Source of the DNA: Siphonodentalium dalli | Lineage: Eukaryota; Mollusca; Scaphopoda; Gadilida; Siphonodentaliidae | Length of the DNA stretch: 64,000 bases | Direction: 5' to 3' | NCBI GenBank assembly: GCA_032622095.1 | Contig: CP136062.1 | Coordinates: 9,203,710 to 9,267,709 of the forward strand | In this document: in pieces, positions 23,215-34,952 of the stretch | Position numbering within the stretch: position 1 is the first letter of the stretch | Layout: the number at the start of each line of letters is the position of its first letter | Notes under the pieces: generated by a model | Databases searched by the model: none | Told to the model about the DNA's origin: nothing | Seen by the model: the letters and a program-made list of their open reading frames with translations, nothing else | Translations under genes and position numbers: made by a program

Positions 23215-23575
23215 CTGTGCCAATGCATGCTCTTATATATGGGAGTCGACCACAGGTCGCCTCGCATATATAAGAGAATGCATTGGCCTAACAATTTTTT
23301 ACAATTTTAATAATTTTTTCTTGTATTTTTTTAACAATATTATAATTTCACCCATACAGAGCCCCATACAAACATGAGCAGACGACACTCTTCTATATGC
23401 TTCTATATATGTGTGGGGCTCCTTGCAGGGTAATGGATGTTTTTTATGTTAAGACCTAAAAATTGTAAAAAACATTTATTTAAAAAAGTGATAAAAAATT
23501 GTTAGGCCAATGCATTCTCTTATATATGGGAGGCGACATATGGTCGACTCGCATATATAAGAGAATGCACAGACA
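23215..23575. mobile_element. Relative of the 14906 hairpin element
   Basis: Two hairpins (23219-23286 and 23505-23567) with the CCAATGCATTCTCTTATATA arm are separated by T-rich DNA and a GAGCCCCATAC/GTGTGGGGCTC hairpin. No clear TTAA flanks remain. Confidence 0.6.
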
Positions 23576-23579
23576 TAAG

Positions 23580-23830
23580 TTCTCCAGCTGAAGTTGGTGA
23601 CATTACTGACATATGACAGTATGCGCAACCATTTGACACCTCAATTATGCATTTTAGAATCTGAACAGAATGGAAAAGAGCTGCTAAAAATGTCAATTTG
23701 TGACTCTAGATACTTCCCAGAATATGAAGCCTAAGCAGAATGAGGTCCTCATAGGGTGTATTTGGCGATGCTAGCCTGCCGTGCAGGGTAGCCTAATTAA
23801 ATTCACCCTCTGGGAACCTCATTCTACAAA
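23580..23830. mobile_element. GCAGAATGAGG hairpin MITE, partial
   Basis: The hairpin at 23735-23826 has one arm beginning GCAGAATGAGGTCCTCA and a partner ending ACCTCATTCT; the DNA before it matches the long-form middle section. Confidence 0.6.
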
Positions 23831-24180
23831 TGCCAAACACACTCAAAGCTCTGAGAAAAGGAATTTAATCTGATATTAATGACCAGTGTATTATAAACAA
23901 TAATGGTGCTACTGACAACTTTAGAAAACAAATGTACAACACTATTAATCTCATTTAAATTATGAATGACATGAATACACTCCCTATCTATCTGGTCCTG
24001 ATTATAAACAACATGTGTCATGTCTGTCAGCCTGGCAGTTCCTAGTAGAGTTGGCTTGTAATGGCAATGCACAGATACTAGTATTAAAAGGAATTCACTG
24101 AACATTTCTGTACAACTGTCTGCTCATGTTTCTCCAAAACCCCTGATTTCAACCAAATTTAGTGGGGTGACTAGAGGTAC

Positions 24181-24200
24181 CTACCCCCCCCCCCCCCCAC
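24181..24200. repeat. Poly-C tract
   Basis: A run of cytosines interrupted once, followed by CCCCTTCCCG. Confidence 0.8.
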
Positions 24201-24389
24201 CCCCTTCCCGAAGATGTAATGTCATAAGTTCTTCAAAATTTTAATTAAATGTTTTTTATTTTATTTAAATAAAAAATATATTATTTAATAAAAAAAATTA
24301 TTTATTAAAAATAAAATATATATAAAAAAATTTGTTGGTTAAATTGAGCAATAAGTTAAATCTAAAAAAATATTTATTCAGATTTATGT

Positions 24390-24760
24390 CCATAGCCCCA
24401 CCCACATTTGACCCAGTAACCTCATTTGAACAAATCTGAACCACAGTCACCCAAGGTATCTCATACCAAATATGAACCCATTCGGCCCGACAACTTCAGA
24501 AAAGAAGTCGTTTTAAGAATTACTATGTGGAAAAATAGTTATGGTCCTGACATCAAAACTATTTGACTTGGTGACCTCATTTGAACAAATCTGAATAAGA
24601 GTCACCTAGGGAACATCCACACCAAATATAAACCAAATCGGTCTGATGGTTTCAGAGGAGAAGATGTTTAAAGAATTGTTGACGGACGGACGGACGGACG
24701 ACGGACGAGGAGTGATGACTATAGCTCCACCGGAGACTTCGTCTCAGGTGAGCTAAAAAA
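24390..24760. repeat. Dispersed repeat ending in GACG repeats
   Basis: Two related copies of a GACCTCATTTGAACAAATCTGAA segment (24416 and 24570 regions) lead into a GGAC run and GGAGACTTCGTCTCAGGTGAGC. This tail is, from memory, common in mollusc repeat families. Confidence 0.5.
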
Positions 24761-24764
24761 TCCA

Positions 24765-27275
24765 TCTATAAACCGACCGACCACACTGATAACCAAACTA
24801 TGTACGCGTTGTTCCATTTTATCTGATTCACCTCGCGAGATAAATGATATCTTTGATATATTTATATACTTTTCGCAAAGCCACATCGTCACTCTTCAAA
24901 CAGAAAATCAAATTACGACCGGACGCAATACCGGAAGATTACAGGTTATTGTTCCCCTTCGCTGACAGGAAGCACGTGTTGATATGGACTATTGTTGAGT
25001 GTACATGTATTTGAGCATAAAAAGCTGTGACTTATAAGACATGCGCAGTAGGAAGTTACAGCGGCCAGGGAAATGAATGGCGACTATCACTAAAGTAAAC
25101 ATTGTACCCCGACTCTTGATAACATTTCTTATCGTGGAGATATTTTTTTAATACTGCTCACTGGGGACACATAATTGTCATTCCCATTTTGTTGGCATCA
25201 AACCAGCTGATTAAAATCTACGATATATTTACTGTTTGGTAAATAATTAAACTTATTCCGTAAAAATATATATAATTATATCTTGTTTCCATATATCAGT
25301 TTTATCACCAATTTGTTGGTTGCTCGGGTCATTGTATTGTGTTTGATGGTGATTAGGCATGGCCCACACGAGACTATACAAAAAAAATGGAAAAATAAAA
25401 TGAAAAACCTACCGCCCGCCCTTATTTTTTTGGGCTTGATACGGGAAACATGCATTCATTTTGTTTTGGTCTGATTGCTGTAAAATTGTATTCGATGAAT
25501 ACTTCGCGTTTATTTGATCATATGATAAAATATTTCTCAAACTCGTTCCATTTTATACGTAATTTATCAACCTCGTCCACTGAATTCTATTTGAGCCTCT
25601 GTAAACCTCGGCTCAAATCTAATTTAGTGAACTTGGTTCATAAATTTTGTATAAAATAAAAACTCATGTGATATCATCTACTTGTATACTAATCATATGT
25701 AACATACTCTGAGGTGCCAATAATCATGATTGCCTGATAATCGTGATTGCTGGGATTTAGGCTGAATTTGATAATAGTGATGGCAATTTCGCTCTATGTC
25801 TCAAAGCCAAATAATAGCTATTGTTGGAAATTCTCTCCAAAATTAATAAGGCCTAAAAAAAAAGACGTTTGTTTCGGCTAACCCGACCGACCCTATTTTA
25901 AACCCCCGACCCTAAACTTTTTATTGCCATTGCAAAAAAAAAAAAATTGGACAAAAATAAAAAATAAATTATTATTATTTTTTTTTTTTCTCTTTCAATT
26001 TAGGTCCTAATTCATATCCTAACAAGATGCAAAGCATTTATATATATTGAAATAAGAAATTTTAGTTTAGAAAAAGATTTAAGTTTAACAGTTGGAATCA
26101 TACTGTAAAGTATGTTTGGCTTTATCTAGCTTTCATCTGTGAAAACTTCAAATAGTTTCAGTTCAGGTTTGCTATGATTCAGCCTTCAGACTTCAGTATT
26201 TCAATCAAATACAGTACAGGAACATTAACAATTTGATCGAATCAACCTGGTGATCAGGTGGGATCTCATAATACCAAATGAAAAATTAACATAGAGATTA
26301 GTACTATAAATAGTAAATACTAACTAAATAGACATTGTTTCTGTACTACATGTAGTATATTATGTATGTGTCTCACTTGAATTTTATAAAATAGCCTATT
26401 ATATGAATTAGAGTGATAATGGTAAGTCTCATTTCAAGCAGGATAAGCATAATCCATTGAACCAAAATATATCTGACAATAAGTTATAAGCATTTCCAAT
26501 CCATACATATATAAACATTTCCAAAGTTATGCTTGAGAAACTTGATCAAATTGACCTCTCAGTAAAATTCAAAATACTGACTCAAAGTGCCCTAGATTAG
26601 CTCTAAATGCAATGGATTTTCAATTTTTTTCCAGGGGGAGAACCCCCACCATCAGCAGGGGGTCACCCCTCCCAGACCTTCCTCCGCTCAGGCCTTCATG
26701 TTATGTCTTTGGCATATCATTGCCTAAAAAACAGGTGACCCCAAAAAATACCTAGATCCTTCACTGAATGCGGAGGAGAAGGTGGGGTTGTGAAGCCATC
26801 ATTAAGAGATCGGTACAAGACGGTCACTCCAATATGTGAGAGTGCAGTGGTGCTGGACTGACTCCAGCTGTCGCCAGACCATATGGGAAATATTAGGATT
26901 ATCAAAGACTATATAAGTATATAGACTAGTATATATGTAAATATTGAAGCATATGTAAGATTGAATTGGAGTTTTTAGTTCCTCTGTCATTTGATTTGGG
27001 TTAACCTGATTAGGGCTAAGAAGTGCATAGTTTGGGTTATTGACAAGTATTATACAGTTATTTTTAAAGATACTGAAAAAACAAAGTTAACAAAAAAAAA
27101 GAAGTTAAACCTACCTACCTACCCTAATTTTTTTAGGCTCGTTAGCGGAAACAAATGTATTTTTTTAGGCCTAATAAGAGTACGAGGTAATTCCAACTTT
27201 TTAAAGTCAGCAGCCTATCGATGGTCATTGATGTCATTTCAGATTTACTTACCGGTATATATGGCCGTGGATAAA
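24765..27275. other. Non-coding stretch with a decayed repeat
   Basis: No gene recognised. A G/C-rich remnant (26630-26690, CCAGGGGGAGAACCCCC) resembles the end of an old dispersed repeat; the rest is AT-rich. Confidence 0.35.
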
Positions 27276-27279
27276 GAAC

Positions 27280-28008
27280 GCTATACAGCTCTTTAGTACC
27301 AAATGCTAAACAGTGGTATACCGCGCTTTAGCTATCTGGGCCTGATACGCTAATTAACAGTATACCGCTCTTTTAGCGTTTGGTGCTAAAGAACAGTATA
27401 CTACTCTTTAGTGGCAAATGCTAAAAGGCGGTATACCATGCCTTAGCTATATGGGCCTGATACGCTAATGAACGGTATACCGCGCTTTAGCGTTTGGTGC
27501 TAAAGAACGGTATACTGCTCTTTAGCAGTAGGTGCTAAAGAGCGGTCCATGTTGGATGAGAAGCACGTGCGTTGCCAAAATATTTTGCGCATTGCGCCAA
27601 CACACAACGTTATAATCAGTACCGCTCTTTAGTCCTTATCGCTAAAGAGCGGTGTGCCGTTCTTTAGCCCTCAGTGCTAAAGAGCGGTACATGTTGGATG
27701 AGCGGCAGGTGTGTTGCCAAGATATTTTGCTCATTGCGCCAAAAGTATAATGTTATAATTCGTAACGCTTTTTAGCCCTCATAGCTAGTGAGCGTTGTGC
27801 CATTATTTAGCCCTCAGAGCTAAAGAGCGGTCCATGTTGGACGAGCGTCACGTGCGTTGCCAAGATATTCTGCGCATTGCACCAACGTATAACGTTATAA
27901 TCAGTATCGCTCTTTACTAGTTTTTAGCCCTCATCGCTAAAGAGAGGTATAACGTTCTTTAGCCCTCAGTGCTAAAGAGCAGTACCTGTATACCGTTTTT
28001 TAGCCACT
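27280..28008. repeat. Array of CTAAAGAGCGG dyads
   Basis: CTAAAGAGCGG and its complement CCGCTCTTTAG alternate around TATAC or TGTGCC cores. There are more than fifteen half-sites in 730 bases, in a higher-order unit of about 150-170 bases marked by CATGTTGGATGAG and TTGCGCATTGCGCCAA. No coding frame is supported. Confidence 0.7.
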
Positions 28009-28019
28009 CCGTTTACTTA

Positions 28020-28380
28020 ATTTGAATGCATGTAAATGCCACTGAGAAAAATGCCATGTATTATAGTATAGGTCAGTTTATATTGGTGATGGAGAACAAA
28101 TCTATCTTCAGCATCGATAAAGAACTGCACATGCAACTGCATATGCACCAGCCTTGACCAAATTCAAATTGCGCAAAATTGCCAAATTTAAAACTAAGCA
28201 AAATATAATTATGGGCGGATTTAAATATGAACAACGAATTCACACGATCGCAATGTTGTCGCAGATGAGTGTATCGTGGGTTGTTCTTAAGCCATGGTTA
28301 ACCTCCTGATTACTACCATAAAATCTTTCATGTGACAGCAATTCCGTCGAAAGTGGAGGTAACAAAGGAGACGATACGAT
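28020..28380. other. Non-coding, nothing recognised
   Basis: No repeat, splice or coding signal stands out. Confidence 0.3.
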
Positions 28381-28504
28381 TTCGCATCTAAAAATAATAG
28401 CCAGCAATTGAAGTCATCAGGCGAGCGTCTCTGGTATAACGAACTTCACATACAGTACGTTTCATTATTAGGTTTCGGTTCTTACGCTCCCGACCTACTA
28501 TGGC

Positions 28505-29410
28505 CACCAGAGATTGAACCGCGCAGTTTAAATCACCAAACCACACCTCCATGCTGAAAAATTGGGCAAAATGCATCCTGATATCAAGCAATGTAGATTT
28601 TCAAACTCCGAACGCGCGCGAAAGGTGCACCAAAATCGCGTACAGCATCGGGGCTGTAAAACGAACGCGTGCATACTATATATATATATAGGTTAGCATG
28701 TATATAATACATATAATATATTATTCCCTATAATGGTATAGCTGCTATATACTGCACGTACGATCAATATGATCAGGTTATCAAAGACAAATCGACGAAT
28801 GTAAAGTCGAGTTGGAAAGCACAATGAAATATAGTTACCTTAAAATAATCAGCACAGCCCCATAGTTGTATGAATTCCAATGACCACATAAACATAGGTA
28901 TAGTCATAAACCAAATAGAGAAACAAAACACGATCTGGTCGTACACCCAACATAGAAACCTGGCTCGCCCTTGTTCAGTAGGACCTTGAAGTGGCAGACG
29001 TTTTAGGGAAATCACGTTAAGAGTTATCGAAATGACGTATGTGACGTGTGACGTCACATACCAGGTGTACTTTAACCCCTATCAGCCAAATTGCTTACAC
29101 CTTAAGTTAAAGCAGGGCACAGTATTTACGCCGCAATAATGTAAATGTATTAGGCCTAGATAAAGGAAAAGTTCATAGCTTATAAATTATACAGACTCGA
29201 AATACGATTGATATTATAATTCATACCTAGAACTATAATCAGGGGACATATAGTTGTTATAAAAAGGTTGTTTTTCATACCAGGGAAATGGCAGATTACA
29301 CCACATCCATGCATAAGAGTAAATCCATAGAATAAGTTCATTGGACGCGTGTTGAACAATAGTGCAGGTAAATATAACGTAAACCCGGCTGTACTGTCGG
29401 GAAGGCATAT
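28505..29410 (-). CDS. Possible exons of a spliced membrane protein
   Basis: Three segments fit together on the minus strand. Segment one begins after CTTCCCGACAG at about 29402 and ends AG|GTATGA at 29228; it encodes hydrophobic helices such as YVIFTCTIV. Segment two (about 28965-28841) reads FCFSIWFMTIPMFMWSLEFI and ends AAG|GTAACT. Segment three follows TTCGTTTTACAG near 28656. The phases agree, but the acceptor of segment two is uncertain, no family was recognised, and the start and end are not fixed. It may be a host gene or a fragment. Confidence 0.28.
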
Positions 29411-29520
29411 TAAAGACATAGCCCTATTAACAAATCCGGGCGGAAATATTGATAAATCTAGGATATTGGGTACGAAGATATATAACAAGGTATCCATTGT
29501 AGCATTAATCTAATTTCTAC

Positions 29521-30082
29521 AAACTAAGGTTTTCCTGTAAACACAATGCCTGCCTACACAACATTTGTTGTAACAATATAGAGATCCAGGGGGGTTGGGA
29601 ACACCGTAGAGTACAGGGGTAAACCTGTCTTCGGTAACATGGACAAAGGTGCGTAATAACCCTAGGTACACATTTCGAAGCGCCACACGGACAATTTTGA
29701 ATGTCAAAATAAATATAGAATAAGTATAGAACGGGAGCGTACCAGTCAAACCGTTCAGCTAGTTTAAATCATAGGGATAGTAATATCACGAAATCGTCAA
29801 ATGTCAAAGCCGAAACTAAGGTTTTCCTGTAAACACAATGCCTGCCTACACAACATTTGTTGTAACAATATAGAGATCCAGGGGGGCTGGGAACACCGTA
29901 GAGTACAGGGGTAAACCTGTCTTCGGTAACATGGACAAAGGTGCGTAATAACCCTAGGTACACATTCCGAAGCGCCACACGGACAATTTTGAATGTCAAA
30001 ATAAATATAGAATAAGTATAGAACGGCAGCGTACCAGTCAAACCGTTCAGCTAGTTTAAATCATAGGGATAGTAATATCACG
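29521..30082. repeat. 270-base tandem duplication
   Basis: 29521-29790 and 29813-30082 are almost identical (a handful of differences), separated by 22 bases. Each copy carries the same minus-strand frame of about 80 codons beginning MTGTLPFYTYSIF, probably hydrophobic by chance or part of the upstream membrane gene. Confidence 0.8.
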
Positions 30083-30346
30083 AGGGCCACACACCAAGCA
30101 ATATCCACAAAAATGATACTATACACGAATTATTGTAAAACGTACACATAACCTTTCCTGATTGTACTATCGGGAAAAATTCTTAATTGTAAACAAAAGT
30201 GTATGCTTATGCATTGGATGTACTGCCAGATGATATATTTAGTGCTGTAACACAGCTATGTTCATATCGTACATAATTGCATACTTGTATCGCATATGGC
30301 CGTTTAAACTAACAATGCTGAAGGTAGACGCACTTTTGACTGTTAA

Positions 30347-30538
30347 TTAACTTCTAAGCACGTTGTATTCTGCACCTACTGCTGGGCACAGAGCTCTCAA
30401 GCTAATAACACAACATATAACCATTTCTGGAACATTCTCCATACCGACGGGAATAAAGCGGTGAAACAGATTAATGAGATTATGCATACCACTAGGTGAT
30501 AAAACATTTAAGCCTGCACTAATTTGAATAAAAAACAT
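30347..30538 (-). CDS. 63-codon frame repeated in both arms (possible last exon)
   Basis: The frame contains SPSGMHNLINLFHRFIPVGM and differs by only one residue from its partner in the right arm. TTTTTATTCAAATTAG just inside its start is a good splice acceptor, so it may be the last exon of a gene reading outward. No domain recognised. Confidence 0.35.
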   Translation of the reverse strand: MFFIQISAGLNVLSPSGMHNLINLFHRFIPVGMENVPEMVICCVISLRALCPAVGAEYNVLRS

Positions 30539-31117
30539 TCAGGGGCCCGTATCATTAGCACATATTGGTTAGGAAAAACAAAATGCCTTTCTAGTTGCCT
30601 CTGAAACAATTAATAAAATTAAAACAATCTACAAAGTTCTCAGCACGTTGGAGACCATCTAGGTATTAAAAACACATCTAACTCCAAGCAGTCAACAGAC
30701 GCTTACAGAGCACAATCCATTGCATAGTGGATCAAAACATTTGACTTACATATCGCAGGTTATACCGAAGCATTTTCACAGATGCACACTCAACAGGTCA
30801 GAATGGTAAACCAATCTCTTTGAATCCACATTAATAACTAATTAAAATATATTTCCTGTTTGTTTCTGCGCTATAACCTTTCGCAGTACAGTCTTATGTG
30901 CACTCACGCTATGACATCATTAAAGGGGGACACTGCACTCACGGTGGGGATATTAAAAGGATAATCTCGGTATGTGCAAGTTAAAGGGAACACAATGCAC
31001 TCTAAAGGGACACACGGCACTCATTGTGAATGAATGAATGTTAAAGAAACACAAGAAACACGCAGTGGGTAAAAGATAAAAGGACGAGAATAACATTTTG
31101 ATGAAGTTTATTGAAAT

Positions 31118-31546
31118 TTAAACACTGTCTGAATCTTCAACCATTAGATTTATTTCTAGGAGTTTCTTGAAGTTTCTCATCGCTTCATCCGCAGCCCATT
31201 CAATATTATATCCGAGGTTGGTCAGTCTGACCATTTTATTCATGGCAGTGTTATGTATGGGGGTGTTTCAATCGATACTGGTATTCTATCAACCATCTGT
31301 AACTTTTGAGAAAGAGACCAAACTATGTGTCGATGCATTCTCGTTGAGCTTTTTCCTCAGCCTATTTTTCAGATATGCCCTCTTCTTCCATCAGTTCATC
31401 AACCTTATCAGACCGCACTTCCACCGCTTCCGCATCATCGTTGACGCGTTTCAACATACTTTTTAATGTGTTCATATGGCATGCACATCGCGCAGCTTTC
31501 TTCGGTGAAATTTACACACAAGAGTAATCTTATAGCAGATTTTTGG
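31118..31546 (-). pseudogene. Remains of a third arm gene, left copy
   Basis: Blocks in different frames look coding: a CAMCMPYEHIKK segment, an acidic stretch VDELMEEEGISE, and an end block MRNFKKLLEINLMVEDSD followed by a stop at 31118-31120 and AATAAA just after. In-frame stops after ISEK and within IDT, plus frame breaks, show decay. About 80 bases coding for the CxxC-like part are missing from the right copy. Confidence 0.4.
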
Positions 31547-31576
31547 TGGCACTGAAAAGGGCCGTTTTATGTCAGA

Positions 31577-32008
31577 TCACAAGAAAAGTGGATAAGGGGT
31601 CTTAATGAACTCAAATCCATCCTCTTGGTCCAACTCCAGAAACACAAGCGTACCCTCGATGAGAGATGGAAATATACCTTTCAGTACACTCACATCCTTC
31701 AATGGGCATACGTCTAATGTGTATTTCTTTTTCTCTCTCCAAAACCTGAGCTTTCTCTGCAGAAGGGTTGCCGCTATCGTGAGCAAGAGATCTGTTGTGC
31801 CAAGCCATTCCATGTGTTCTATCTCGTATCCGTTGAACAGTGTAGGGTTGAAAGCCCACACTGTACAGACAAGAGTGAAAAGTTCAAAGAACTTTTCACC
31901 TGTGCCATACACTGCCCAGGAAATGGTCTTCCACACCACTATGTCCCTCGGGGACGTTACACGGATGGCTCTCACATAACATCCAAGATCAGTAGCAGCG
32001 TATTCCAT
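31577..32008 (-). CDS. Unrecognised arm gene of about 145 codons, left copy
   Basis: The frame starts MEYAATDLGCYVRAIRV and has an aromatic, beta-like pattern (DIVVWKTISWAVYGTG, LVFLELDQEDGFEF). I do not recognise the family. Compared with the right copy it differs at about ten codons, nine of them replacements, and its end is altered by a frame break near 31583, so it ends PLFL rather than PLSCDLT. The start ATG is conserved in both arms. It is followed outward by the decayed third gene. A mobile-element or viral origin is possible but unproven. Confidence 0.5.
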   Translation of the reverse strand: MEYAATDLGCYVRAIRVTSPRDIVVWKTISWAVYGTGEKFFELFTLVCTVWAFNPTLFNGYEIEHMEWLGTTDLLLTIAATLLQRKLRFWREKKKYTLDVCPLKDVSVLKGIFPSLIEGTLVFLELDQEDGFEFIKTPYPLFL

Positions 32009-32084
32009 CGTGGATATATTATATGAGATAGTGGCATTGTGTTGTGTGTAAAACGCGCGGACGTCGCTGACGACGTCTGGGTGG

Positions 32085-33080
32085 GAAATACCTTAAAGAT
32101 ACACGGCTTTTATGCATTTAAATCTAATTCAGCGTATCCATCAATAAAAACTCTCTTTATTTTCAAAATTGTCGGAATGTCCCACAGCATTGTAACAAAT
32201 TGGAATTCAAGTTATACATTACATAAGCATGTACATTTGATGTACATGTGGAAGTTAGAGAGATGGGATGCAATTCGTGCTGTGACAACAGCATTGTAAC
32301 AGATTGGCACCTTCAAGTTATACGTCATATATGCATGTACATTTAGGGGTTACTCACATATATAAGATAATGCATTGGCACAATGTTACTGTGTTAATAA
32401 TAAGGTGTTATTTAGTTTAGAAATGGTTCGTACATTTGACCGCATTTGGGTCATATACCTTAAAGGTACACGTCACTTATGCATTTAAACCTAATTCCAC
32501 GTATACATCAATAAAAACGCTCTTTATTTTCAAAATTGTTTGAAAGTCCCTAGTTTTAACAAAGATTTTTGCAATATACATGCTTTCATTCATATAAAAT
32601 TGACGAAATGTATGTTAAACGACAACAACATTGTAACAGATTGGCCACTTACCTTCAAGTTATAGGTCACATTAGCCTGTACATTTATGGGAGACAGACA
32701 TACATAATAGAATGCATTGGCACAGTGTTACTGTTAATAATAAGGTGTCATTACTTCAGAAATGGTTCCTATAGCATACTATTGTACCCGTGGTCACATA
32801 CCTTAAAGGTACACGTCACTTAAGCATTTAAACCTAACTCAGCGTATCTATCAATACAACGCTCTTTATTTTCAATTTGTCTGAATGCATCATCGTTGTA
32901 CTAAATTTACATTTAAAATCAAGCATTTATACATAATTGCGCCTATCCATAAATAAAACACGCTCTTTTATTTTCAGAATTTGTCTTAATGTCCATCTTT
33001 TACTAAATTTATATTTAAAATTAAGTATTTAAACATAATTCATCGTATCCATAAATAAAAAACGCTCTTTATTTCCAAAA
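32085..33080. repeat. Repeated cassette with AAACGCTCTTTATTTT motifs (left arm)
   Basis: Five copies of an ACGCTCTTTATTTTCAAAATT-type motif (near 32148, 32516, 32858, 32963, 33060) occur, three with a preceding TACCTTAAAGGTACACG dyad (32089, 32457, 32801) and a full unit of about 350 bases. The complement of the motif contains AATAAA. Mirrored copies lie at 46080-47125. Confidence 0.7.
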
Positions 33081-33115
33081 AATTCCACAGTTTTAACAAA
33101 GATTTTTGCAATCTA

Positions 33116-33755
33116 CAAATCCAAGAAGATCGGCGTCACCGGGATCAATGGGAAATTGTCGGTAACATTTTCTAAGATCCCGTTTGAACATAACACAACC
33201 ACGACCATAGCATTTTACCAAATATACCATTTTATCGACAGAAGGATATGTGAGATTAATCGGAGAACCAAGAAAGGAATCTTTTGAGATTCCGTCATTA
33301 ACACTGTGTAAAGGTGGAAAACTCAAATCCATAATTATCCGTCGTTCTGTCGAATCTCTCTTCGGTGTTGTATTAATAGGTGATAAACACATGCTACTGA
33401 ATGGACAAGATGAAAACGGACCAATTATAGAACCGTTAGTAATCTCGTCCGATAAATATGAATTTATTTCTTTTGGAAAAGACCGAGCTCCACCATGATT
33501 TTTAACATAATTATTTACTGCCGGTCTTTCCCCAACAAATCCGACAGGAGATCCAAATTGAATTAAATCACAGACCTGTAAATCATCATAATTGTACCTT
33601 TGTAACATTAATCTAAAAAATTCAACATTTAGTCTAGAATAAACGGGAATTCTACAACCAAGAAAATTCAGTAATATTGATTTACGTATTGCGATATGAG
33701 CATTAATAGTTGATTCAATCACATTGTCACAAGAAACCATGGAATTCTGCGACAT
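33116..33755 (-). pseudogene. DIRS-like reverse transcriptase, N-terminal part
   Basis: The frame shows the family's entry block (LNFLGCRIPVYSRLN), then RRIIMDLSFPPLHSVNDGI and the motif A region GRGCVMFKRDLRKCYRQFPI. It stops being RT after DADLLGF at the junction near 33116, so the YxDD motif and everything after it are absent. It is an inactive fragment. The upstream gag-like frame ends 24 bases away. Confidence 0.75.
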
Positions 33756-33779
33756 TAATAATTCCGACGACGCTGCGTG

Positions 33780-34952
33780 TCATTTAAATTTATAGTGCGG
33801 ACACTCGGGAGACGATTCAGCATGTTGGATTCGCTTCTTGTCATTTTGGAGACAGGAAGCACATATATGGTGTACTGAAACTGACCTCCGGTTTATTGTC
33901 CTGGAGTGAGGGGAAGTTAATGAACATTTTTGTCTTTGGTATTGACTACAAAACCAAATTTCAGGATCACGCACACTGGGAGCGCCGGCAGATCTGAATT
34001 TAGAAGGCTTAGCTTTAATATGTCCCGCTAGTAACGGAGTTTCCAGAAATGTGGAATCATCACTCCATGTTGCCTGAACGCGTTCTATTTTGCCGATGTA
34101 TGCAGCATAAAAATCGAGGGCTTTCCAATCATATATGTCAGTATAATATGCTAATTTGAGAAGCATTTGCAGCCGTCCGTGACGCTCAGACTCGCTAATT
34201 TGCTGAGATAAAATTATCTCTATTTCTCCTGAAACGAATTGGGAGAAAGTCAGATCTTTGAAAGCCACTTCTTTCTGCATGAATTCTAACTGAAGCATTG
34301 ACTGGGGACATAACTGTGGATGTAAAACTCTGTCTTTCGGCCGAGTTGATAAACCCGAAGCGCTAGAACGAGCTTTTGTTGATTTAGTTTGATTTCTGGG
34401 TAAATCAATATCATCATCGTGTGAATCATCGCCAGATAGAAAAGGGGAGAGCTGCAACTGTTTTAACAGTTCATGCACCTGTGATTACAGGTCGTGATCT
34501 TGTCTGAGTGAATCAATGTCGGGTTTAATGTCAGGAGAATTAGTATTACCTGCAGTACTGCATGCACGGCGTAGCTCTTCCAGCTCCTGTTTTTCTTTCT
34601 CCAGCTGCTGTTTTAAATAGAAATTCCGCCGGTTTGAAACGATATTCCTGGCTTCTTCAATGACTGCCTGTTTCTCGGCGCGAATTCGTTGTATGTCGCC
34701 CATCAATAAGTTGGTTTCATCGTCGTCGGAATGGCATCCACTAGTCGATTCGTTGCGTGGGATGTCGTCCCGATAACCTGGCGATTCACGCGTACCACTA
34801 GTCGATTCGTTGCGTGGGATGTCGTCCCGATAACCTGGCGATTCACGCGTACCGTGGGCATCTTCGGGTGAAAAATCCACCGAATCCAGAATTTTGTAGT
34901 CGACGGTTTTGCGTTGTCGAAGTTTTCTCGATGGAGATGGTGCTTGCGCCAT
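33780..34952 (-). pseudogene. DIRS/Ngaro gag-like protein, two frames
   Basis: The ATG at 34952 (MAQAPSPSRKLRQRK) begins an acidic, coiled region with two copies of a GTRESPGYRDDIPRNESTSG unit and a Glu/Lys-rich helix (KQQLEKEKQELEELRRA). The frame breaks near 34480 and resumes as HELLKQLQLSPFLS, continuing to a zinc-binding-like end (CSQYQRQKC, HHICASCLQNDKK, CPHYKFK). This Cys/His end is typical of the ORF1 protein of DIRS and Ngaro elements. Confidence 0.65.

Noticed and set aside
28773-29497. G-protein-coupled receptor
   Set aside because: Hydrophobic helices are present, but no seven-helix order or DRY/NPxxY motif could be found.
31167-31466. 99-codon hydrophobic frame on the plus strand
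   Set aside because: It lies antisense to the acidic third arm gene and is broken in the mirrored right-arm copy.
31605-31979. 124-codon plus-strand frame, mirrored at 47252-47626
   Set aside because: It is antisense to the 145-codon arm gene, which has the better start, composition and poly(A) context.
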